From: an uncultured Pirellulales bacterium
GTDB taxonomy: Bacteria; Planctomycetota; Planctomycetia; Pirellulales; Thermoguttaceae
Reading direction: 5' to 3'
NCBI GenBank assembly: GCA_938015445.1
Contig: CALLPE010000018.1
Span: 186,001-250,000 of the forward strand
Length of the DNA: 64,000 nucleotides
Positions within the stretch are counted from its first letter, which is position 1. Each line of letters opens with the position of its first letter. The notes under the pieces were generated by a model. It saw nothing but the letters and a program-made list of their open reading frames with translations. It did not search any database and was not told the origin of the DNA. The position numbers and the translations under genes are program-made. Below, in pieces: positions 1 to 7,539 of this stretch.

Positions 1-929
1 CGGGTCGAATACAGATGGAGCAAGCCGAATATCGTTTTTCCCCTGCGCACCGGGGCGCAAATTGCGCTGGTGGCCAACATTTCGCCTTTACTGTCGCGAT
101 TGCCCAGCGTGCTGTCGCCCATGATGTTCCGCGCCAGCACCGCCTCGCTTTCGCGCAGCACGGTGGCGGCCAGCGGATGCGACACCCTACGGTACCGATG
201 CTTGGTATTGCTCCGCGAGGCGACCAGTTCCAGTTCTTCCACCCGCGCCACGCCTTTAGCCGGACGCGGCAACAAAAGCAATCCGGCGGCGTCGGCCTGG
301 GTGCCTTCCAGCAGGCCGTTGAGGGTCAGATCAGCCACGGCCGATACATCGGCAGCCTTGGCCAGCTCGAAGGCCAAGCGGCACAGCTTGGCCGCCGCCC
401 GGCCCATCTTCGACAAGCCCGTCTCCTCCGGACCGGCCACCAGCAACCGCGGCTGTTGACGGCGGTGGGTGATGGTCGTCGGCTCGCAGGCGGCCAGTAC
501 GCTGGAATCGTCTTCGTCGGCAGCGGCTGCCGACTTGGAGCCGGCGCGGCCGGTGGGAGCGTCGGCAAATGCGTCCGACAGCTTGTACACGAACTTCAAC
601 TGCGAGCGGCCGATACGGATGATGTCGCCGGGCTGCAACGGCCAGTCGCCCTTGACCAACTGGTCGCCGACCATGGTGCCGTTGCGGCTTTCCAGGTCGC
701 GCAGCGTCCAGCGCCCGCCGCTCATGAATATCTCCAAGTGATTGCGACTACAGCGTTCGTCCTTGATAACGATCTGGTTGGTGGGCGCACGGCCAACGGT
801 CACCGATTGGCCGGGCACCAACCGGAACACGTCGCTCCATTTCGAGCCTTCGCGAATGACCAGATATGCCAGCTCAGACACAGCGTCCACCTTGCCGACA
901 GCTTTTCCCGGCCAAGCGTCCCGCGCCAC
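1..929 (-). CDS. FHA-GAF domain signalling protein, 5' part (runs off left edge)
   Basis: This is the N-terminal part of a minus-strand gene whose 3' end lies outside the window; about 309 codons are visible. The first ~110 residues form a forkhead-associated (FHA) domain that binds phosphothreonine peptides: 'VTVGRAPTNQIVI', 'CSRNHLEIF' and 'LESRNGTMVGDQLV' match the GR, SRxH and NGT signature positions. After an acidic linker comes a GAF-like sensor domain (from about residue 140), ending near 'FGLLHLYST' at the edge. FHA-GAF proteins of planctomycetes often continue into a sigma-54 AAA+ or cyclase output domain, but none is visible here. The open frame allows GTG starts at 929, 890 or 881; 929 is preferred because a purine-rich stretch and a TATAAA box lie just upstream. 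The exact start is uncertain. Confidence 0.8.
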   Translation of the reverse strand, partial: MARDAWPGKAVGKVDAVSELAYLVIREGSKWSDVFRLVPGQSVTVGRAPTNQIVIKDERCSRNHLEIFMSGGRWTLRDLESRNGTMVGDQLVKGDWPLQPGDIIRIGRSQLKFVYKLSDAFADAPTGRAGSKSAAAADEDDSSVLAACEPTTITHRRQQPRLLVAGPEETGLSKMGRAAAKLCRLAFELAKAADVSAVADLTLNGLLEGTQADAAGLLLLPRPAKGVARVEELELVASRSNTKHRYRRVSHPLAATVLRESEAVLARNIMGDSTLGNRDSKGEMLATSAICAPVRRGKTIFGLLHLYST

Positions 930-963
930 ACCGCCAGCGGTGTTCCCTTCTCCCGCCCTCCAT

Positions 964-991
964 TTTATACATTACCCGCGCCAAAGGATAA
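964..991 (-). promoter_or_regulatory. Putative sigma-70 type promoter for the FHA-GAF gene
   Basis: On the minus strand a TTATCC hexamer (986-991) is followed after 16 bp by TATAAA (964-969), about 35 bp upstream of the chosen GTG. Only the -10 box is a good match, so this is a tentative call. Confidence 0.3.
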
Positions 992-1266
992 GATGCAAGC
1001 CTTCGGCACTTCACAACAGCCCTTCGTCCCGCTACACCGCAACCGGCAGTGGGGTGGCGCGGCTGGCCTGACCAGCCGTGGAACTCAGTGGCCGGCCGTG
1101 AGTTGTAAAGCAAATCATCACACCACTGCCGGACAAGCTGGCAGTGCCAGCCAACCGACTGCTTCGCAGGGGAGCAATGAAAGGCTTGCGAGTTTCCTCA
1201 AACCATCACGCGGTGGCCAGCGCAATAGCCTTTTGGGGGCCTGAGGACGTACTGGATGCCTTTTTC

Positions 1267-1295
1267 TTGCATTTCTGGGCGCTGCTGACTATGGT
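1267..1295 (+). promoter_or_regulatory. Putative promoter upstream of the DUF1598 gene
   Basis: TTGCAT (1267-1272), a 17-bp spacer and TATGGT (1290-1295) resemble a sigma-70 promoter, about 150 bp upstream of the start codon. Both hexamers are imperfect. Confidence 0.25.
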
Positions 1296-1444
1296 AAACT
1301 AATGTGGGGGCGGGCTAAAGCCACTGCATAAACGTTGGTCGATAGTGCGTGTGATTAGTGAGGGGTTCCCTGGGGCATCACCCCGCCAGCACGCGGCTGT
1401 TTTGAGGCCAGTCGAATCGTAGCAAACTTTTCTGGGACTGTTGT

Positions 1445-2812
1445 ATGAAAATCATGGCCAGAACTTCATCTCTAGTCGGTACCGTTACCGTAGTATTGGC
1501 TCTGGCGGCCCTGCTGAGCACCGAAGCTGTGGCCCAGAACTGGGGGGGTGGATACTACAACCGCGCCGTGGGCGGCATCAGTATCGACGCCCAAGGCATG
1601 GTGCAAAACATAGCTCCTGACCAGCTCGGGCACTTGACGAAAATGTGGTCGAAGGCTTTGGGGGGGCTTCCCATCGAGGTCGATACATTTTCGCCCATGC
1701 GAAAGGTTTCGTTGCGCGGCCTGGAGGCCGTGTTGCGGGACTGCATCGAGCAAAACAAGCAGGTGCCCGACGAGGTGGTTTACCTGGCCGGTTTGCAGCG
1801 CATCCGGTACGTGTTTGTCTATCCGGAGGAACAAGACATCGTGCTGGTAGGCCCTGCTGAGGGGTGGATGGTGCATCCCAAAGGGATGGTCGTGGGGGTA
1901 AAAAGCGGTCGGCCGGTAATGCTGCTGGACGATTTGATCGTCGCTTTGCGTTCGGCCCGCGACGCAGCACAAGGCGGCATGAGCTGCTCGATCGAGCCAA
2001 GCGCCGAAGGTTTGGCGCGGCTGCAACAGTTCGTCGCCACGCTACGCACGATTGGCAACCCGCAACAGACAGCCGCCAGCATCGAACAAGTGCTTGGCCC
2101 GCAGCGCGTGCTTATCAACGGGGTGCCGCCGGAAAGCCACTTCGCCCGAGTGCTGCTGGCCGCCGATTATCGGATGAAGCGTATCGCCATGGACCTGGAG
2201 CCATCGCCGATCAAGGGGCTGCCCAGCTTCATGCACATGGTCTCGGCCACGGGCCGGGGAATGAGTAACATGCTGCCGCGTTGGTGGTTAGAGCCTAACT
2301 ACCAGCCGCTATTGCGCGGTCAGGGCGGGTTGGCGTGGGAGCTGCGCGGGGCCAGTGTCCGCGCGTTGACCGAAGAAGACTATCTGGCCGCCAACGGCAA
2401 CAAAGAGCGAACCGGAAAAGCCTCTCCGGCGGCGCAGCGCTGGGCGGAAATCTTCACCGAGAAATACGACGATCTGGCGCTGGCCGAGCCGGTCTTCGGC
2501 GAATTGCAAAACTGCATGGACCTGGCGATCGTGGCGGCCTTGATCGTCAAAGAAAATCTCATGGAAAAGGCTAATTATCGGCTGCCCGTTTTGCTAGACC
2601 CGCAAGTCAAAACATCAACCGGCCCGGCGCCCAAGTCGCTGGCTACTGTCGCCCGGGTGATGAAAAAGGGGACCAATTGGGTGATCAGCGCATCGGGCGG
2701 TGTGCTGATCCAGCCTTGGGCCATCGCCGATAACACCCAGCCTAGCGACGAGCCTGATAAGCTGCGGGCCAAGACTTCTCCGCAGGGCAAGAAGGCCTGG
2801 TACTGGAATTGA
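1445..2812 (+). CDS. DUF1598 secreted protein
   Basis: A 455-aa protein with an N-terminal signal peptide (basic MKIMAR, hydrophobic core around residues 10-25, likely cleavage after 'TEAVAQ'). The mature protein begins with 'GGISIDAQGMVQN', followed by a long conserved body containing 'LRGLEAVL', 'LAGLQRIRYVFVYPEEQDIVLVGPAEGW' type stretches and 'RVLINGVPPESHFARVLLAADYRMKRIAM'. This is the pattern of DUF1598, a family known essentially from Planctomycetota and without an assigned function. It should act outside the cytoplasm. It stands alone between intergenic gaps. No catalytic motif is apparent; the family call rests on recognising these conserved blocks. Confidence 0.8.
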   Translation: MKIMARTSSLVGTVTVVLALAALLSTEAVAQNWGGGYYNRAVGGISIDAQGMVQNIAPDQLGHLTKMWSKALGGLPIEVDTFSPMRKVSLRGLEAVLRDCIEQNKQVPDEVVYLAGLQRIRYVFVYPEEQDIVLVGPAEGWMVHPKGMVVGVKSGRPVMLLDDLIVALRSARDAAQGGMSCSIEPSAEGLARLQQFVATLRTIGNPQQTAASIEQVLGPQRVLINGVPPESHFARVLLAADYRMKRIAMDLEPSPIKGLPSFMHMVSATGRGMSNMLPRWWLEPNYQPLLRGQGGLAWELRGASVRALTEEDYLAANGNKERTGKASPAAQRWAEIFTEKYDDLALAEPVFGELQNCMDLAIVAALIVKENLMEKANYRLPVLLDPQVKTSTGPAPKSLATVARVMKKGTNWVISASGGVLIQPWAIADNTQPSDEPDKLRAKTSPQGKKAWYWN

Positions 2813-3657
2813 CATCGGCACGGCACTAGCGTTTGAAAGTCTGTCCACGCGGACGAAGCGGCTAAACGTCGCGCCCTGTGTATCCGGGAACGTCAGCGAC
2901 CAAACCGGGCGCAAAGGGCGGACCGCGGTGAACCGCCTTCTCTAACCCACCAAACGCCTTACCGTTATCGGTCGTGGGATCGATTCGTTGAATCGCCGTC
3001 TACGCACGTAGTGGCGCGCAATCCAGGAGGCCGTTGTCGCTGCGAGCTACCCCGCCGCAATCCATCTAGCGGCCACTGGCATGAGCATCGGCACCCCAAC
3101 CTGGGCCGCGCACTGCGTTCGGCCGCGCGTAGGCTAAGGCGAATCTGCCCATCAGCGCGTTGACTAGATGGTCGCTAAAGTGCCCCAGTCGCCAAAAAGC
3201 GCCGGCCGGTTGGTATAATACGTTTTGGTAAAGTGCTCGCCTTTAGCGGCACGCGGAGCAGAGAAGCGCCGTGTGCACGATGCCGTTTAAGGCGGAGGCT
3301 GTGCCAGGGGCCTTGCTGCGGCCGGACTTCCCGCCTTGCGCATCGGCTACACAAACGGCTGTTAAACGAGAAACGCTGTTCGACAATTAACAGCGAACAC
3401 CTGGGACTTTTTGCTGCCTGATTTTGCTGTGTAGCGCATTGTAGAGCACCTGCCCGCCGGTACGTTAACTCGCCCAACGAAACAAGCCGAGCCTCGGTGC
3501 TTGCTCCGCGCTGCCAATCCGTCGGACCCGACCACGCAATAGCGGTGGAAAGCTGCGGACGTGCAGGGGAAAGCAGCGGCGACAGTTTGCTTGTGCGAAT
3601 TGCTTGTGCGAACTCCTTTATTAGGCATTTCGGCGGCAGGACGTGGAGAGTGGGCTT
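2813..3657. other. 845-bp gap without a recognisable gene
   Basis: No open frame here has a coherent domain; the minus-strand frame 3175-4191 mostly overlaps the cyanophycin synthetase gene and is a shadow. A perfect TATAAT lies at 3214-3219 (plus strand), about 440 bp upstream of the next gene, without a good -35 box. It could start a long leader or a small RNA. A GCCACTG heptamer at 3073 was examined as a cobalamin-riboswitch box, but the rest of the element is absent. Confidence 0.5.
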
Positions 3658-6267
3658 ATGCACATTCGCCGCATCTGGGACTTGTGCGGCCCAAACATGT
3701 GGGCGCGCGACCGTGTGCTGGAAATCTGGGTGGAGTTGAGGCAGTTTGCCCAGTGGCGGTCGAATGCCCCCGGCTTCGCCGAGCGACTGCTGGTGCTGCT
3801 GCCTGGCCTGCGCCACCATCCGGCAGCGGGTGGGGCCACGGGAGGGTTCGTCGAGCAACTGGCCCAGGGGGTGACGCTGGCACACGTGCTTGAGCGAGTG
3901 GTTGTGGAGTTGCAGCGTTGCGCTGGCAGTGAGGTATGGTTTGGACATACTGCGGGCGTGACGGCCGAGCCGAATGTGTATCGGGTGATCGTAGCCTACG
4001 AAGAGGCGGTGGTGGCCCAGGCGTGCCTGGAGGTAGGCCTCCGGCTGTGTCTGGCTGCGGCTCATGGCGAACCTTTCGACCCGGAGGCCGAGTTGCCTGG
4101 TTTGCGAGATTTGGTGGCCAGTAACCGGTACGGCCGTACCACCTCGGCTTTGGTGGCTGCGGCGCGGCGGCGCAATATCCCAGTAGAGCATTTCAATCCG
4201 GAAGACGGCAGGATGCTAGCGCTCGGCTGGGGCTGCAAGCAGCGCTGGCTGCTGGCCGCGCAGACCGATCGCACCTCCGATTTGGGCCAGATGATCTCCC
4301 AGGACAAAGAGCTTACCAAGTCGTTGTTGCGCACCATCGGCGTGCCGGTGCCTGAAGGCCGACTGGTGCGCGACCCGGACGAAGCCTGGGCAGCCGCTCA
4401 GCAGTTGGGGCTGCCGGTGGTGGTGAAGCCCCGGGACCGGGATTTGTCGGTAGGGGTAACGGTCAGCCTATCCAGCCGGGAACAGATCGTAGCCGCCTAT
4501 CTGGAAGCCAGAACGAAAAGCGAAGAGGTGATCGTCGAGCGCTACGCGCGGGGATACGATCACCGGGTGCTGGTGGTGGGCGAGAAGATAGCGGCCGTCA
4601 GTTGTATTCTGCCGCCGATGGTGTGCGGCGACGGGCGGTCTACAATCGCCCAACTGATCGAACAAGAAAACGCCCGGCCGGAGCGAGGCGACGGCTACTC
4701 CACCCCGCTGGCCCGGATCGTCGTCGACCAGTTCGTGATTCAAGCGTTGGCCGAGCAGGGCTACACGCTGGACTCGATTCCGCCGGCCGGTCGGCAGGTG
4801 CGGCTGAACTTCCAGCCGCCGGCGTTTGAAAACGGCGGACGGATCGTGGATGTCACCGAGCGCATTTGTCCGGAAACGGCCGCCCGCGTGCTCGAAGCCA
4901 CCCGGTTACTGCGGCTGGACGTGGCGGGTGTGGACTTGGTTGCCGAAGACGTCGGCCGGCCTTTGGAAGAGCAGGGAGGGATGATCTTGGAGGTCAACGT
5001 CGGGCCGGCAATTTGGCTGCACATGGCGCCCTGGTGCGACCGACCGCGCCCAGTGGCCGAAGCCATCGTAGCTTCGGTCATTCCCGAGGGAGAAGACGGT
5101 CGCATTCCCATAGCGGCCATAACGGGCGTCAATGGCAAGACCACCACCACGTGGTTGGTTGCGCATTTGTTACGAACCGCTGGACGAAAGGTGGGCATGG
5201 CCTGTACCGACGGGATGTTCATCGACGGCCGGCAGATCTCGGCCCACGATTGCAGTGGCCCTCGCAGCGCACGGGCAATACTGCGCAACCCGGCCGTGGA
5301 GGCCGCCGTGCTCGAAACTGCCAGGGGAGGGATTCTGCGTGAGGGCTTGGGCTTCGACTGGTGCGACGTGGGCGTGGTGACCAACATCGGCGAGGGGGAC
5401 CACCTAGGGCTGCGCGGCGTGCACACACCCGAAGAACTCGCTCAAGTCAAGGCCACCGTAGTCAAAGCCGTTTCGCCCACAGGTTGCGCGGTACTGAACG
5501 CTGCCGACCCACTGGTGGCAGCAATGGCCCGCTACCGCCAAGGCGAAGTGATGTATTTTTCCTTAGACGAGTACAATCCGGTAGTTCGCCAGCACCTGTC
5601 TGGCGGGGGACGCGCCGTGATCGCTAGCCAGGGATGGATCGTGCTGTGCCAGGCCGAGCGGCGGGTTCGCCTGGTACCTCTGGAAGAAGTTCCCATGACG
5701 CTGGCAGGGAAAATACCTTTTCAGGTCGAAAACGCGCTGGCCGGAGTGGGCGCCGTATGGGCGCTGGGAGTGGAACCCCAGCACATTCGTCAGGGTTTGG
5801 CCAGTTTCGTGGGCACTCCGCCGCAAGCGCCGGGCAGATTCAACGTTTTCCGATTGCGCGGGGCAACCGTGATCGTCGATTTTGCCCACAACGCCTCGGC
5901 ATTGGCAGCGCTTGCCCGCGCACTGGACAACTTTCCGCACCGCAAACGCACAATAATTTTCGGCGGATGCGACCGCCGGGACGAAGATGTGATCCGCCAA
6001 GGGCAAGTGCTCGGCGACGGTTTCGATTGTGTGGTTCTCTGTTGGGATCGGGGCTACAGGGACCGGCGGGAAGGGGAACTCAGCGAGCTTGTGCAACGGG
6101 GGCTGCGGGCAGCGCACAGGGTCAGTCAGGTTGTCACTTGCTACGACGAGCGCGAAGCCATCGAGGCCGGTCTGCTCAGGCTCGAGCCGGAAGAATTGCT
6201 AGTGCTTGCCCCGGAATCGATACAAACAGCCCTGGATATCGTCAGGAGTTCGGGAGCCGCCGGTTGA
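3658..6267 (+). CDS. cphA: Cyanophycin synthetase-like protein (CphA family)
   Basis: An 869-aa ligase of the family that builds cyanophycin, the multi-L-arginyl-poly-L-aspartate storage polymer, with ATP. The N-terminal domain begins 'MHIRRIWDLCGPNMWARDRVLE', the usual CphA opening, so the ATG at 3658 (GTGGAG ribosome site upstream) is preferred to the GTG at 3643. An ATP-grasp domain covers about residues 200-470 ('TSDLGQMISQDKELTKSLL', Lys257 in VVVKP, 'EVNVGPAIWLHMAP'). A Mur-ligase-like domain follows, with P-loop ITGVNGKTTTT at 488-498 and 'VLETARGGILREGLGFD'; the C-terminal part has 'VDFAHNASALAALARAL'. The length is normal for CphA. The ATP-grasp loop reads DRDLSVGV where CphA usually has a DGNHGRGV-like loop, so one half-reaction may differ. 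No cyanophycinase gene is adjacent. The stop codon lies in a tandem repeat. Confidence 0.88.
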   Translation: MHIRRIWDLCGPNMWARDRVLEIWVELRQFAQWRSNAPGFAERLLVLLPGLRHHPAAGGATGGFVEQLAQGVTLAHVLERVVVELQRCAGSEVWFGHTAGVTAEPNVYRVIVAYEEAVVAQACLEVGLRLCLAAAHGEPFDPEAELPGLRDLVASNRYGRTTSALVAAARRRNIPVEHFNPEDGRMLALGWGCKQRWLLAAQTDRTSDLGQMISQDKELTKSLLRTIGVPVPEGRLVRDPDEAWAAAQQLGLPVVVKPRDRDLSVGVTVSLSSREQIVAAYLEARTKSEEVIVERYARGYDHRVLVVGEKIAAVSCILPPMVCGDGRSTIAQLIEQENARPERGDGYSTPLARIVVDQFVIQALAEQGYTLDSIPPAGRQVRLNFQPPAFENGGRIVDVTERICPETAARVLEATRLLRLDVAGVDLVAEDVGRPLEEQGGMILEVNVGPAIWLHMAPWCDRPRPVAEAIVASVIPEGEDGRIPIAAITGVNGKTTTTWLVAHLLRTAGRKVGMACTDGMFIDGRQISAHDCSGPRSARAILRNPAVEAAVLETARGGILREGLGFDWCDVGVVTNIGEGDHLGLRGVHTPEELAQVKATVVKAVSPTGCAVLNAADPLVAAMARYRQGEVMYFSLDEYNPVVRQHLSGGGRAVIASQGWIVLCQAERRVRLVPLEEVPMTLAGKIPFQVENALAGVGAVWALGVEPQHIRQGLASFVGTPPQAPGRFNVFRLRGATVIVDFAHNASALAALARALDNFPHRKRTIIFGGCDRRDEDVIRQGQVLGDGFDCVVLCWDRGYRDRREGELSELVQRGLRAAHRVSQVVTCYDEREAIEAGLLRLEPEELLVLAPESIQTALDIVRSSGAAG

Positions 6268-6323
6268 AATAGGCTACTTTGCCTTGAAATAGGCTGCTTT
6301 GTGTTGAAATAGGCGACTTTGCC
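6264..6323 (+). repeat. Three tandem 20-bp repeats spanning the cphA stop codon
   Basis: Units 6264-6283, 6284-6303 and 6304-6323 share the pattern TTGAAATAGGCnnCTTTGnn. The first unit contains the TGA stop (6265-6267) of the cyanophycin synthetase gene. Confidence 0.95.
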
Positions 6324-6367
6324 GATCGCTCGCCACCGATTGTTTTGCCATTGAAGGAGCCGGCGCA

Positions 6368-6829
6368 GTGTCGTCCGTTTCGGGCAGAAGTTCCGATTTA
6401 GCGCGTTCGGCCGGATTGGCCCTGCTGCGATGGCAGAGTTGGCCGCTGAAGGAGTATCCGCTGCACACTACCCTGGTGGCCGGCACGCTGCTGGCCGTAG
6501 CAATTGCGGTGCATTGGCTGACTGGGCGGGTGCATCTGGCTGTGGCCAGTGTGATTGTGCTGGTTGTAACGTCTTGGCGGTTTTTTCTGCCGGTGACTTT
6601 CGAGCTGAGCGAAGCGGGAATCGACTATTGGGTGTTGGGCCGCCGCCGGCGTTTAGCGTGGGAAGCAGTCCGCGCGTGGAAAATCTGCCGCGATGGCGTA
6701 CTGCTTTTGCCGCAGGAAGATGCGTCGTGGGCCGCCTGGCTCAACGGCCTGTATGTGCCGTGCAGCAGGCACAAGGAGCAATTTCTCGAGCTGCTGGAAA
6801 GGTACGTAGCGCCGAGTAGTCAGCATTAG
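6368..6829 (+). CDS. Small membrane protein, two TM segments, unknown function
   Basis: A 153-aa protein beginning with GTG (MSSVSGRSSD; 'GGAG' about 10 bp upstream). Residues 33-52 ('TTLVAGTLLAVAIAVHWLTG') and 55-75 ('HLAVASVIVLVVTSWRFFLP') form two membrane helices. A soluble C-terminal part follows, with 'FELSEAGIDYWVLGRRRRLAWEAVRAWKI', resembling the PH-like fold of small bacterial membrane proteins in which a beta sheet follows two helices. That fold assignment is inference. It lies 100 bp after cphA on the same strand and may be co-transcribed. The stop codon lies inside a perfect 22-bp duplication. Confidence 0.7.
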   Translation: MSSVSGRSSDLARSAGLALLRWQSWPLKEYPLHTTLVAGTLLAVAIAVHWLTGRVHLAVASVIVLVVTSWRFFLPVTFELSEAGIDYWVLGRRRRLAWEAVRAWKICRDGVLLLPQEDASWAAWLNGLYVPCSRHKEQFLELLERYVAPSSQH

Positions 6830-6868
6830 TTGGTTGCGCTTTCGTTATTAGTTGGTTGCGCTTTCGTT
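6825..6868 (+). repeat. Perfect 2 x 22-bp tandem repeat spanning a stop codon
   Basis: 6825-6846 and 6847-6868 are identical, beginning ATTAGTTGGTTGCGC and ending CTTTCGTT. The TAG stop of the preceding gene (6827-6829) is in the first copy. Confidence 0.95.
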
Positions 6869-7539
6869 GCTGAAGAACTGCGGGGCTTCGCATCTGCAAT
6901 CGCCAGCGGGTAACCAATCCCGGAGCGGCAGGCACAAAGGACGGCAGGCCCCGGAGGTGCGGGCGCAACTCACTGGCCGCTGCCGGCTGCGCGGGCACAA
7001 GTGACGGGGTGCCCCAGAGCTGCGGGCGCATACCACAACCGGGTTTCTCAGAGGCTCTAACAAGACAGAACCCCCAAGAAACTTTGGGTAACAACGTGTT
7101 ACGGGTACAGTGCCAGGAAAGATCGTTTTATTCCAGGCTCTTGGCTGCTAGTTGTTCGAGGCTCTTAGCGGCCAGTGAAATCCAGCAGCATACGGCGCTC
7201 TATAACGGCCATAGTGTCTTGCGGTGGGGGAGTGCCATGCCAGGCGGCGTTTGGCCTGGGGCCGTGCCGGAGCTTGCGACTCTGCTTCCAGGTTGCAAAG
7301 ACCGGTGGATGGCAGCGGCTGGCATCAATTTGCGCAGAATCTCGCCCGCCCGACAAAATGCGCCTTTTTTTGGTGGAAAAGGCTCGACCTGCTTATAATA
7401 TCAGTAAGACTTGTCATTTCTGGCAGCCCGGGTTCAAACTCCGATCGGGCGGCTGCATTTCATGGTTTTAGTGGTAGTGTCCGCTAGCGGCGGGTTGACA
7501 TAGCCGACTGCGGAGGGATTGGCTTAAAGGAACTGCACC
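6869..7539. other. 670-bp gap upstream of the PEP-CTERM gene
   Basis: No gene is recognisable. The stretch 6900-7030 contains loosely repeated 'GCGGGCGCA(A/T)' and 'CGGCAGGC' elements, and 7136-7180 has two 'GGCTCTTxGCxGC' copies. A 5-bp inverted repeat GCCCG/CGGGC (7426-7430, 7446-7450) encloses a tRNA-like TTCAAAC loop, but no tRNA can be folded around it. Confidence 0.5.
7370..7399 (+). promoter_or_regulatory. Putative promoter of the PEP-CTERM surface protein gene
   Basis: A perfect TATAAT (7394-7399) with a weak TTGGTG (7370-7375) 18 bp upstream, about 140 bp before the GTG start. Only the -10 box is convincing. Confidence 0.3.

Larger units (their letters stand above)
930..1444. other. 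Intergenic region between divergent genes
   Basis: About 515 bp separate the divergent FHA-GAF and DUF1598 genes. Apart from the two putative promoters I see no gene here. The long plus-strand open frame over 15-1244 is the shadow of the FHA-GAF gene and has no recognisable domain. Confidence 0.6.

Noticed and set aside
15..1244. 409-aa plus-strand open frame at the left edge
   Set aside because: It is the shadow of the minus-strand FHA-GAF gene; the translation has no domain and is Ala/Gln/His/Arg-rich noise.
3068..3085. Cobalamin riboswitch box (GCCACTG)
   Set aside because: Only a heptamer matches; the other conserved elements of the riboswitch are missing, and the gene downstream is cphA rather than a corrinoid gene.
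3175..4191. 338-aa minus-strand open frame
   Set aside because: It overlaps the well-supported cyanophycin synthetase gene and has no recognisable domain.
7420..7450. tRNA-like T-arm (GGTTCAAAC)
   Set aside because: No acceptor stem, anticodon arm or CCA-side pairing can be built around it.
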